A stretch of DNA of 12,473 bases from Stephanodiscus triporus (GCA_036939755.1 JALLAZ010001209.1:1-12473); one strand, 5' to 3'. Positions 1-9,744 are shown, counted from the first letter of the stretch. Made by a program: numbers and translations. The notes: generated by a model not told the origin, from the letters alone.

Positions 1-52
1 ACCCATCCATGATGATGAGGCGTTGGAGGTGGTGCAGTTGAAGGGAGTGACC

Positions 53-325
53 CCAAAACAACAATCAACTAAATGCGATAGAGACAATGGTGATGGCTAT
101 GGCAATGGCGATGGCAATGACGATGACGAAAATGACTACGATGAAGACGATGACGACGATGACAAGGACGATGACGAGGATGATGACAATGACAACGATG
201 ACGATGATGATGATGATGACGTGATGATTTTGACAGTGATGACAGCAGCAGAGGGGGGGAGGGGGTAGGGGGGAGCGTGATGCAACAATCAAACAAATGA
301 CTAGGACAACCAAAACAACAATCAA
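53..325 (+). repeat. Direct repeat flanking the GAY tract
   Basis: The 16-mer CCAAAACAACAATCAA occurs at 53-68 and again at 310-325, on either side of the GAY repeat. A related piece (GCAACAATCAAACAAATG) begins near 284. The second copy is followed by a short GATGGCAATGGCA stretch that resembles the start of the GAY tract. The pattern suggests a larger degenerate tandem unit of roughly 250 bp, only partly visible here. Confidence 0.6.
89..243. repeat. GAY trinucleotide repeat (imperfect GATGAC tract)
   Basis: The + strand is an almost uninterrupted series of GAT, GAC, AAT and GAA triplets. It reads as an Asp/Asn/Glu-rich string in one + frame and a His/Arg or Val/Ile-rich string in - frames. 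No conserved residues or domain flank it, so the open frames are a by-product of the repeat. I read it as an imperfect microsatellite in intergenic DNA. It could be an acidic tail of a gene lying further left, but nothing in the window supports that. Confidence 0.8.
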
Positions 326-431
326 ATGATGGCAATGGCACGGGAGGGACAGACAACAAGGACGACAAGGACAATGACCATGGCAGCAACAGTAGGGTGG
401 AGAGAGGGAGGAGGAGGAGGAGAGGGGGGGG
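250..431 (+). repeat. Purine-rich G and GGA tracts
   Basis: Two G-rich purine tracts stand at about 250-273 and 398-431. They contain G runs of up to nine and GGA repeats. They follow the GAY tract and complete a simple-sequence block. Open frames crossing them are low in complexity and show no recognisable domain. Confidence 0.65.
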
Positions 432-762
432 GGTGTGGTGAAGTAAAACGAAGCCCCTCACGAGGACTTCACGACAAGAATGGGGGACGACAACGACGGC
501 CACAACAATAATGCAATAATCAAACAGTGAATGGGAGAGGGATGGCGACAGCGCAAGGAGGCAGTACATCCTCTTCATCCAACATGCCTATGGGACAAGG
601 ATGGTGATTTGACACTTTATGAGAGAGACAACTGCTGACATGTTGGTGCTGGGGGACAACACACACAATGTGATGTTCACCACAGCGGTGGTCGACTGGA
701 CCCACTTAAGATGTGGGGCTCGTGTCAAATTTGTCTTGTTTGTTCTTTACTTTATTGTCTAG

Positions 763-1571
763 CTTTTTCACAGCAAAGATAAATTAATTATATCAAGCCA
801 CTTTACATAGCTTACAGCAGCTATGGCTTTGATCCTTCATGAAGGACTTCTTCTTTGTAGATTGGTACTAACTTCACAAATTTTTGCCTGTGTTAGCGTT
901 TGATAGGTAGAAACATTGCTGAGCACTTTTGCTTTTGGCTAAAATCATAGTGTTTGACCTTTCTATGCAGCTAATTGCTTTGATGAACTGAGTAGAGGGT
1001 CGGTTTAGTGCCTTTTGAATGCTAGCTTTCTTGGAAAGCGATCTTCACAATGCCACAACTAGATTTTTTCTGCCAAAATTTATGACAATTTCAGCCGCTT
1101 GGCAATAAGGAGCAAGTATTTGCTGAATTGTGGCATCTGGTCACATCTAGGGTAGCCCTAGACCTGCCGTACTGAACTTGGCATTGTACCACCTGATCCA
1201 CATGGCCATCGAAGTCAAACATCGAAGTAAATGGCCCACCAAAGGAGGTGTTTTTTCAGTCTTTGATTTTTTGTCATTCATAACCGTAGCTAAACGACCA
1301 TTTTATGTTCATGCTATTGTTTGTTAGACTATGTATTTATTTGATTTGTATTATGGTGGCCTGCTGACTGCAATGGATGCCATTTTGGCCACCGTTGCCG
1401 GCTGCTCATGGTCATGGGCCATAGCCATGGGGCGGGCAAGCGATTGTTGACATTCACAGAGAGGCCAGGACTAGAAATGAATTAATTGCTTGTTTAGTTT
1501 ATTATATTCTAGTAAACCTTTCCACAGCGGCATTGCCCTCGCTTGGATTGAGCGGATAAGATACTAAACCC
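763..1571. other. Intergenic region with small palindromes, no gene seen
   Basis: I find no coding region here that I can support; stops are frequent in all frames. It holds several short inverted repeats. At 806-825 a CATAGC/GCTATG stem flanks an 8-nt loop. At 833-846 TCCTTCATGAAGGA is a perfect 14-nt palindrome. At 1146-1162 TCTAGGG and CCCTAGA flank a 3-nt loop. Around 1414-1431 there is a GGCC/CCATGG-rich imperfect stem. These could be remnants of a miniature element or chance hairpins. No tRNA or rRNA is apparent. Confidence 0.5.
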
Positions 1572-1734
1572 ATGCCGGGGTGGGATTCACCATGGGGGGT
1601 TCCTCTCGGTTCTATAATCTATTCCTACGTAGCAAACCGGGGCCACTTATCTACCATACGATGCGATATAATTTCGTCCTACTCTACTCTACCTAAGTAC
1701 ATTCCTTCCTTTTTTCGAAGAGAAAGAACTGAGA

Positions 1735-1811
1735 CGCCGGCCGGCCATCTTCGAGATATCATCAGCTCCATTTTTTGCTGCCGACAATGACGCAGTGCTC
1801 GCCGGCCGGCG
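1735..1811. promoter_or_regulatory. Paired CG-rich palindromes upstream of MAD2
   Basis: An 11-nt CG-rich core (CGCCGGCCGGC) appears at 1735-1745 and again at 1800-1810. The second copy extends to the perfect 12-nt palindrome CGCCGGCCGGCG at 1800-1811. The copies are 65 bp apart and end about 110 bp before the MAD2 start codon, so they lie in the likely promoter or 5' leader. A TGACG-type motif lies near 1789. A regulatory role is an inference from position and repetition only. Confidence 0.3.
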
Positions 1812-1921
1812 ACGCCGAAAAAAGCAAAACCGTGGAGGAACGAAGTCACTGCCTCTGTCTCCATCCACGCAACCATCCTCACACATTCAATACTTACACA
1901 ATTCAAACAGTCACCTCCAAC

Positions 1922-2893
1922 ATGGGCGCAAACGATACCGTCATAACTCTGAAAGGATCCGTCGAGATCGTCTCGGAATTCTTTTTTACGGCCATCAACT
2001 CCATCCTTTATCAAAGAGGTAAGCTGAGAGAAATTGGTGTGCGATTGGATGTCATTCGACATCGCAGCCTCGCGGCATTATTGCATTGACACCACACTCC
2101 CTCCTTTTGACATCAGGCATCTATCAACCGGAAACTTTCAAGAGAGAATCCAAGTACGGTTTGACCGTCCTCACCACCACCGATCAAGGTTTATTATCCT
2201 ACCTTGGAAATGTCATGTCTCAGATGGAATCATGGCTCATAGATGGAGATGTCCAGAGGCTCGTCGTTGTTGTTACCGGCATCGATTCCGGCGAGACCTT
2301 AGAGCGATGGCAGTTCAATGTGTTAGTTGAAAACGGCGATGTGGAAGTTTCGTTGATGTCTGCGAACGATGAGAATGTATCACAGAATGTAGTGAAAAAA
2401 AAATTGAGCGGTGACGGGATGGAGAATAAGAGGGGTGCAAAGAATGTCAAGGAGGTTCACGATGAGATCCAGGCAATCATACGACAAATCACTGCAAGCG
2501 TGAGTAGAAGAAAAGGACGGGGCACCTACAAAATATGTATTGATTCACGACTAGTCCACTCTACTCTCGTCGCTCACCTGCTTTATATTTACAGGTTACT
2601 TTCTTGCCTTTATTGAACGAGCCGTGTTCGTTCGATCTTTTGATCTACACAAACAAGACAGCTATTGTGCCTAAAAAGTGGGACGATTCGGATCCTCGGT
2701 ACATCATGAACAGTCAGGAAGTTAAACTGAGAAGTTTTACCACGTCCGTAAGTTGATGTTAATATATTGAATGCTATCAATTGTATTTAATTTCGACCTA
2801 AGCTTAAATACCTAATCTTTCTAACCACCATCAAAGTTTCACAAAGTTGAGTCGATGGTCACTTACAAGGAAGTAGACGAGTGGGAGCTGTAA
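1922..2893 (+). CDS. MAD2: Spindle assembly checkpoint protein MAD2 (HORMA domain), 4 exons
   Basis: MAD2 binds CDC20 through its HORMA domain and holds back the anaphase-promoting complex until all kinetochores are attached. Four exons are inferred: 1922-2018, 2117-2499, 2595-2747 and 2837-2893. All three introns (98, 95 and 89 nt) are GT-AG. The joined product is 229 residues, against about 205 in animals. Family hallmarks include LKGSVEIVSEFF (about 10-21), INSILYQRGIYQPETF, LERWQF, IRQITASVTFLPLL and the safety-belt tail ending SFTTSFHKVESMVTYK. The Arg-Gln pair at 155-156 matches the dimer-interface pair of human MAD2. An insertion of about 20 charged residues precedes the IRQI helix. 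The start at 1922 fits the family N-terminus; an in-frame ATG at 1787 would add 45 unconserved residues. The gene converges on the ISCU gene. Confidence 0.95.
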
Positions 2894-3272
2894 TATTTCA
2901 CGTCATGAACAACGAACAAATTTATTTATCTCTGGATACATCTGAAAATTGAAATCACGCCGGAGACTCGAATCGTGGAGAGAAATTGTTCTATCGGCAA
3001 ATGTAATTCTGATGACGAAGGAAATACGTTGACTGTGGCGACTAGTGTGACTATAGAAACTTACACATCTTTTACTAACTATTAATTATGCGCGTGCACC
3101 TCCTAAGCAAACAATTTACAGTGTTCCTTGACCTTAAATCTTCACTCCCCCCGCCCCCCTAGAATTATGAATATGAAAAAAACTTCTGAACTGAAAGGGG
3201 CCATCGATCTTTCTAAAGTCTATGAGTTTACCTGCAAGCGTTCAAGTTTCTCGTCGACATAGTTCCCCCTTC
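2894..3272. other. Convergent intergenic spacer between MAD2 and ISCU
   Basis: This 379-bp spacer separates the 3' ends of two convergent genes. It is AT-leaning with stops in all frames and should hold both 3' untranslated regions. A short C-rich tract lies near 3147-3161. I see no gene or RNA in it. Confidence 0.6.
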
Positions 3273-4145
3273 TCAGGCGGCTGCCTTCTTCGCTTCCTTC
3301 TTCGCCTTCCAATCGTTCACGGCCGCCCGTATCGCATCCTCGGCCAGCATCGAACAGTGCAATTTCACTGGCGGAAGTTTCAAGTGAGCGGCGATATCCG
3401 TGTTTTTGATGGCTAGCACATCGTCAACGTGCTTGCCCTTGACCCACTCTGTCGCGACGGAGGACGAGGCGATGGCGGAACCACAGCCAAAGGTTTTGAA
3501 TTTCGACTCTTGGATGTTGCCATTCTCGTCGACCTTAATTTGCAGCTTTCAGGGGGAGAGGTTTCACGAAAGAAGGCAAGAAGGGTAGAGCAGAGTTAGG
3601 CATGAATTCATCACGACTATCTATGATTGGTCTAGGTTCTGACGAATTTACCTTCATCACGTCGCCGCATGCTGGCGCTCCAACAAGTCCCTTGAGTCGT
3701 TGTTAGGTAGGCATTGTAAAGACGAAGAGAGAATGATTGCGATGAGTCAGGGTGTTTTATTGCGCATTAAGAAAAAAGAACACGATTGAGGACGATCGGA
3801 TTATCGACACAAGCACCTCGCATCATGTAACCTAGCGAAGACGTTGCCTTATCCCCCCCCCCCACACACACACCCTTCGTTCAACATTCGCCCCCGGCCC
3901 CAACCAAGGCATTAAGTCGGGGCACCAAATCAACCAAAAATGTAAATATTCCCACTCACCGTCCCGACGTCGTCGTCGTTTTTATCCAACGAGCCGACAT
4001 TTCGCGGATTCTCGTAATGCTCAATGATATTCTCGTGATAGCCGCGGCGGTGGACATGCTGCTGCGCGGCACCATTCGCCCCGGCGGCGGGACTGCGCGA
4101 GAGCACGACGCGGGTGGCACGTCTTAGACTGGTGGCTGCTAACAT
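3273..4145 (-). CDS. ISCU: Mitochondrial iron-sulfur cluster assembly scaffold ISCU, 3 exons
   Basis: ISCU is the scaffold on which the cysteine desulfurase complex builds [2Fe-2S] clusters in the mitochondrial matrix before chaperones pass them on. Exons on the - strand are 4145-3960, 3690-3652 and 3545-3273, with GT-AG introns of 269 and 106 nt. The product is 165 residues. Residues 1 to about 35 are rich in Arg, Ala and Ser and lack acidic residues, as expected for a mitochondrial presequence. The mature part begins near GYHENIIEHYENPRNVGSLD. The three cluster-ligand cysteines are present in PACGD (Cys70), GCGSA (Cys96) and HCSML (Cys139). The Asp of PACGD and the LPPVK motif (132-136) that binds the Hsp70 chaperone are intact. 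The lysine- and alanine-rich C-terminus is usual for the family. The gene diverges from the Tudor-AP2 gene. Confidence 0.97.
3853..3875. repeat. C11-(AC)n microsatellite in ISCU intron 1
   Basis: Eleven C residues (3853-3863) are followed by an AC repeat. Read on the ISCU strand this is a GT repeat running into poly-G inside intron 1. It may explain why that intron is two to three times longer than the others in the window. It does not affect the coding frame. Confidence 0.8.
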
Positions 4146-4515
4146 TTTTCGATTTGGCGGAATCGTCTACTGATTCTCAATTCCAACACTCTGGACTTCT
4201 TAAGTTTTTTTGTGTTGTGTTGTTTGTTGTTTTGTGATTTTGGCGGGAAAACGCTAGCAAGGAAGAGTTAGAGGACATTACTGCTGCGTCTTCTCCCGCG
4301 CCCCGGCCCGGATCGAACTGGAAATGAGATACAATTAAGTGAAAGTAGAAGAGGAGAGTGGCGAGAAGACCTAATCTCTCTATGTCATTACCGCCCATCG
4401 CCGGCACGCAGTAGACCGGCGACGAGTCCTCCCGCTCCTTTCTCCAGCCGCAGGGCATTGCTTGCGCCGTCTTCACCGCCGTCATTCGCGGAGAGATAAT
4501 CGGAAGAAGAAAAAA
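4146..4515. promoter_or_regulatory. Bidirectional promoter region with two E2F-like sites
   Basis: This 370-bp spacer lies between the divergent start codons of ISCU (-) and the Tudor-AP2 gene (+). TTTGGCGGGAAA at 4239-4250 matches the classical E2F/DP consensus. A weaker relative, TTTGGCGGAA, sits at 4153-4162, only 8 bp from the ISCU start codon. A T/G-rich stretch covers 4204-4240. Diatoms and other stramenopiles are known to encode E2F/DP proteins, so cell-cycle control of one or both genes is plausible but unproven. Open frames through the spacer show no family similarity. Confidence 0.45.
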
Positions 4516-7500
4516 ATGCCGCGAAGTAGTTCCAATAAGATAGAGATTGGCGACGTTGGGTATGTATTTCGCAAGGAATTCATTTCGGGATGGTTCACCG
4601 GAGAGGTGGTGGAGATTCTTTCTCCTGTTCGTGAGTTGCTTCCTTTTTTTTCTCGCTCGCGCTCTCTCTCTATTTTCGATAATGCACGAAGAGGAGAAGA
4701 CAGAAACATTTCATGATATAACCTCCACTCCCCTCCTCCCACCCATTATCTGCAGCACTGGGATATGATCGACGATGTGTCTACAGCGATGGTGATAGCG
4801 AAGACCTGAGATTATCGGATCTCTTGCAACTTGCCATGTTAGACCCGAACATCAACGATAGCAAAACCGCCAATAAAAAGCATGCCAAGAATGAGGGGAA
4901 AGGTGACAAGCGAAAAATTGACCCAGTCGCGGCGGCCGCCCTCGATGCATTATCTCGTGAAAGCTCGTCCGATTACGACTCAGACGATCATTCGCCGCTT
5001 GGGTGGAAAAAGACGACGTCCGGTGCCACCAGCGCCAAGAAGAAGACGGCAACGATCGAAGCAGCAGGAGGAGGGCTTGCTCTTCCGAAAAAATACAATC
5101 TCGGACATTTGAAGCCTTTATTCAACGGTAAGTGTTGCCACTGAAGTTGTTCGGCCAGACTTTGATGAAAACGCAATCTAACTTAACAAAGTGGGAGAGG
5201 AGGTGTACGCTGCTTGGTGGGATAGCTCCCATTCCGAACAGAATGGGACGAACGCCTCTTGGTTTCCGGGGAGAGTGACATCATATAAGGAGATCGATAT
5301 CGACAGTCCTTACGGACCGACTCGCCTCTACGACATCTTATTCGACGATGGCGACAGTAATACAGATCTCGAAGACTATTGGGTCTTTTCGAAGGAGGAT
5401 TATCTCCTTTCTGTAAGAAATGATGGAGCCTCGAGTTGGATCGGGGTAAGGAATGATACGGACGGGAAAGCCGCTAAGGAGGACAAGTGGCCTCGCATTG
5501 TGGGATGGTACGTTGCCACAATTGATGGGAAGGATCAGGCATATCCTCGTTTGTCAGGTAAGAGACTTGGGAAATTCATCTCAGAAGCTGTTGTTCACAA
5601 TGCAGACTGCGTCAAAACTAAGTCGTTCTCATCCACTTATTTTTTGTAGAGGCATTAGATGCATATGATACCTACGTGATACAGCGCAAGGGCAAGGACA
5701 CAATTCAAGCCGACTTGAATAGACCAGAAAAGTGGTATGGTTTGGGGGATACGAAGACGAAGAAGAGGAAATCACCAGAGTGAGGCGATTTGTCTTGTTT
5801 GGATCAACCTAACCGTAAAGTGCACCATCCAGTTCTTCTCACCATACTGTTGTTTTTTCCATAGACCGTCAAATGAATCTCGACTACAACCCCCTCCGAA
5901 AATGCCGAGGGTAGGGCCATCCCCCCCAAAAAACAAGAATCATGAGTCTGTACCAAGCTCCAATTATAAAGGCGTCTCCCACAGTATACGAGACAGAAAA
6001 TATTTGGCACAAATTGATTATGACGGAAAACTGAATAGCCTCGGACTCTACAAGTTTGAGGCCGATGCAGCTCTAGCTTACGACAAAGGCCTCCAAGTGC
6101 TATTTCCTAAAGTTGACCCCGTGGAACACAATTTTTGCACTCTGCAAAAATACGAAGTTGCAATTCGAATGGAGATGGCAAATGCTGATCCCTCTGTTGA
6201 CGTCAAAAAAAGCTATGGCGCGGTGGTGAAAAAGGTCGAGATCTATCTGTCGAAAATATATTCCGCTGGCGATGTTGTGGAGGACGGCATCACCAAGCGG
6301 ATAACACATTCTTATAGAGATAGAGATGCGAGTGTAGCACCTGACAGCGCAATGTACAACACTAATGACGTTTCTGGTGTTGCATCGAACAATATTTCAA
6401 ACAGGTCCATAACCACGCATTCAAAATTCACTGGCGTTTACTATAACAAACGCCGGAGAAGCTTTTTTGCAATGCTCACACACGGTGGGAAGAAGCATTA
6501 TCTTGGAACGTGGAAGCTCCAAGCAGATGCGGCGCTTGCTTTTGACAGAGCCAGAAAACTTCTGACGGGGGCAGATTGTAGTAGATTGAACTTCGCATCA
6601 CGGCAGGATTACGCAACTCGTAGAGCCAATGAGTTGGAACAAATCGAATGTGGTTCGCCGGAGGTGAGGGTAGAGTCAGCGTCATCAGTTGCGGCAAGGA
6701 TACCGACATATTTATCCAAGATCTCTTGCCCTGAGATCGATGCGATGAATGACCTTATGGCAAAGAAGTGGGCTAGTCGTTTGGCTCAAGAGACTGGAAA
6801 GAAGTTTCTTGATGTGTACCAAATGAGCATACAGAAGTTACTTACAAGTCGTGAGGATGACAATGCAACTACGACGCTGCCACACAATTCTTCTCATACC
6901 CGAGAGGATGAACAAGCTGATAATCTCGCAGCAGAAATGGAGGTAGTATCAATACCATGCAACAATGCGAATACAGTCGTCCTTTCCACTGCGGAAAGTA
7001 ATATCTGTGACGACGCAGCAGATCAATCGGACGATGATGCTTCACTTTTCAGCTCTGTTGCTGAAGAATCTGTCCTCTCTGATACGGAATGTTCCACGTC
7101 AATCGCAAGGGCCTCAGATGTTGATAACTCATATCACAACCCAATATTGACAGGAGAGGTGAGAGAAAATCCTCATCAAGTCAAGCTGCCTATTGGTTGT
7201 CCAGTAATGTGGAATTTTGTTGATAACACCTTTAACACTGGAATTGTCACGTCTGCGCCGGACAATGCAGCAGTGTACGAGATCACATCAACCAATAGCA
7301 GCGGAAGAAATAAGAGCACCACATTGATTCCAGAAAAAGAGCTTGCCTTTGGCATCGATTGTCCGGTGTTTGTCTCGCCAACTCGAGGCCATGGGCCACA
7401 ACTACTTGAAGGGATAGTATTGTTTTGCAGCAGAGGTCCACCCTCGGCCGACAATTCACCTCCGGATTCGTTTTCATACTCTGTTATCGTGATCAAAGAG

Positions 7501-8526
7501 CGGAATGAGTTCCAAGTGTTTACAGGGGTATCAGCCGAACGGCTGAAATATAGAATGGTTGCCCATGATAAACATGTATCAGCTATCAACACTACAGCTC
7601 TGGTCCACGACGACTCTCATGCTAATGTGCCACCATCATCGGGTCTTGGACTTATGGCAGCTGCGGAAGAAAACGACAGCCGAAAGAGCGGTCAATTTTT
7701 CTCTTCCAACTCGACTATAACTTCAGATGGTTCAGCTGCGCCGTCTTCTAGGCGCGATAGCGCAAGTAGCCAGGACGTCAGTTGTCGTGTATGCTTCCCC
7801 CGTTGGCTGGTACATGATAGTATTTCTAGACAGCTATTGTTTTGTGAGTTGCGCAGTTTGATAAACGTTTCTGATCCGTACAATCTTTTTCTCACTGCTG
7901 TGATGCCATTTATGTTGTGCTTAGCTTATCTCCTCCGAACGGACTCAAAACAATCCCTGCAACGGATAGGAATGAGATCGAATTGCTCTCTTAGTCTTAT
8001 CGAGGAAGGTGACCCATATGTTCTTATCCAAACGAAGCAGGGTAAGTATTCCACCAACGATATAAGGACGGCGGCTAGTGATTTAGAACGTGCTCTGTTG
8101 GGGTATGTGGGAAATGACGGCTCGATAGGACGGCTATTCTACGAGTTGGCTCGATCGTGCAAATTCCTCCATCCCACTGGGAGTGGGAGTAGCTCCTCCG
8201 TCATGCAACGTAATCCTTTCTCCCCGGACTATGAAATGGGATGGATGAACACGGTCGAACTTCCGTACTGTGTAGAACAGCATCAAGTGAAAGTGTATCA
8301 CGGTCACTATATTCTCGCTAAGGAAAATGGGATCCTGGGAAGAATCAAGCATGAGACGAGATGCTACATCAAGATCTGCGGCAACGAGTTCAATGTTCCC
8401 ACAAAATTTTGTCCGCCGTATGTCTGGGTGATGGGTGATCAACCTGGACAAGTTGATAAGGCGGTGTCAATAATACAAGAAGCAATACAGCAACACTTAA
8501 GGTCGTGTGGCCGATGTCGCTTGTGA
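4516..8526 (+). CDS. Multidomain nuclear protein: Tudor-like x2, AP2-like x2, barrel-like x2, KH-like x2; 5 exons
   Basis: Exons 4516-4630, 4756-5127, 5192-5557, 5650-5779 and 5865-8526 join in frame through GT-AG introns of 125, 64, 92 and 85 nt to give 1214 residues. Tudor-like modules lie at about 9-60 (CVYSDGDSEDLRLSDLL) and 163-235 (YDILFDDGDSNTDLEDYW). A basic patch, KTKKRKSPE, near 320-328 could be a nuclear signal. AP2-like modules lie at about 359-418 (NYKGV, then ADAALAYDKG) and 513-571 (KFTGVYYNKRRRSFFA, then ADAALAFDRA). Each is followed some 37-39 residues later by YLSKI. Two small barrel-like repeats begin CPVMW (773) and CPVF (827). KH-like modules are at about 1025-1075 and 1140-1206 (GRIKHETRCYIKIC, PPYVWVMG). 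The ATG at 4516 is the first in frame. Binding DNA or chromatin and nucleic acid is inferred from folds; the target is unknown. It could instead be two adjacent genes if intron 4 is not spliced. Confidence 0.8.
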
Positions 8527-8807
8527 GATAGCCACAACTGTAGTGCATTTCATAATAGGTCTCATTGCTTTTATTTGCGCCCTGACCAACATAAGTTGCC
8601 ATGGTTCAATGGTACGATACTATGTTTCATGTTTCGTCTTACTATCAACATTCTCTACGATAAGTACTCGTATGCAATTCTATTATTTATCAAGTTGCGC
8701 CGCGTGGGTAAATATCGTAATGTATTTTCGAGGATAAAAAAATAATAAGCCAATATCAAATATCACCATACGATATCTCCTCCTCCCGTCCCTCTTCCAT
8801 CCACACG
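8527..8807. other. Spacer between the Tudor-AP2 gene and LIS1
   Basis: The 281-bp AT-rich spacer should contain the 3' end of the upstream gene and the LIS1 promoter. An A-rich stretch with ATAATAAG lies at 8735-8750. A pyrimidine-rich leader (about 8776-8800) directly precedes the LIS1 ATG. No gene is seen. Confidence 0.5.
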
Positions 8808-9690
8808 ATGGCGCTGACGGAGAAACAACGGAGGGACCTCCACGCCGGCATATACGACTACCTGCTCTCCCGCGGTCAGGCGTTCGCGCAATGCGCGGAG
8901 GCGCTCGCCAAGGCCGATCCGGACTCCTGTTCCCGCGACGGCGCGTCGTCGTCTTCGTCGTCGTCGGCGGCGGCGGCGGCGGGCGACGACGGCGACGGGT
9001 CTCCGTCGAAGTCGTCGTCGTCCTCGTCGGCGCCCGTCCTCGAGAAGAAATGGACCGCCGTGCCCAGATTGCAGCGACGGGTGCTTGAGTTGGAACGGCA
9101 GGTCGCCGCTAGCGCGAGGATGCACGCCCATCGAGACGCCGGCGACGACGACGACGACGCCGACGCCGGCGGAGTAGGAGGGGGGGGTCGGGCGTCGACG
9201 GGCGGGGCGGGGCGGGACCGACGCCTCCTCCCCCGTCCGCCCCCGACGCACACCCTCTCGTCTCACTCGTCGGCCGTGACGTGCGTGGCCCTACACCCGG
9301 TGTACACGGTCGCCGCCTCGGGGAGCGAGGACGGGACGATCAAGCTTTGGGATCACGAGAGCGGGGAATACCTGCGAACGCTCAGGGGTCACACGAACGG
9401 GGTGACGTCCGTGGACTTCAGTCCCCGGGGTACCCATCTGGCGAGCGCGTCGACGGACCTTAGCATCAAAATTTGGGACGTCAAGGAGTACGGCTGCGTT
9501 AGGACCCTGCGAGGACACGATCACACCATATCGGCGGTGAGGTTCGTACCGCCGGACTTCGGGGCGCCGTACCTGCTGCCGGAGGGAAACGCGGGGCGCA
9601 CCGTCGGCGGCGGCGGCGGCCGTGCGGAGGCCGGCGTCGTCGTCGCGGGAGGAGGAGGAGGAGGAGGAGGAGGCGGCGGCGGCGGCGGCG

Positions 9691-9744
<54 letters not shown>

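Noticed and set aside
69..578. 169-codon open frame on the - strand in the left repeat block
   Set aside because: Its sequence is runs of His, Ser, Pro and Leu created by the GAY and GGA repeats. No domain or conserved residue is visible.
619..762. 47-codon + frame starting MRETTADMLVLG
   Set aside because: It is short and unrecognised, has a stop immediately upstream and no supporting context. Chance is the simplest explanation.
1787..1921. In-frame upstream ATG that would extend MAD2 by 45 residues
   Set aside because: The added residues are not similar to any MAD2 N-terminus, while the ATG at 1922 lines up with the family start.
5737..5864. Separate AP2 gene starting at the ATG at 5737
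   Set aside because: Those codons overlap exon 4 in another frame and run through an intron with good donor and acceptor. Splicing gives a seamless in-frame join to the Tudor exons. An independent start near 5902 remains possible but has less support.
7176..7592. 138-codon - frame opposite the AP2 gene
   Set aside because: It lies wholly inside a well-supported exon on the other strand and has no recognisable family.
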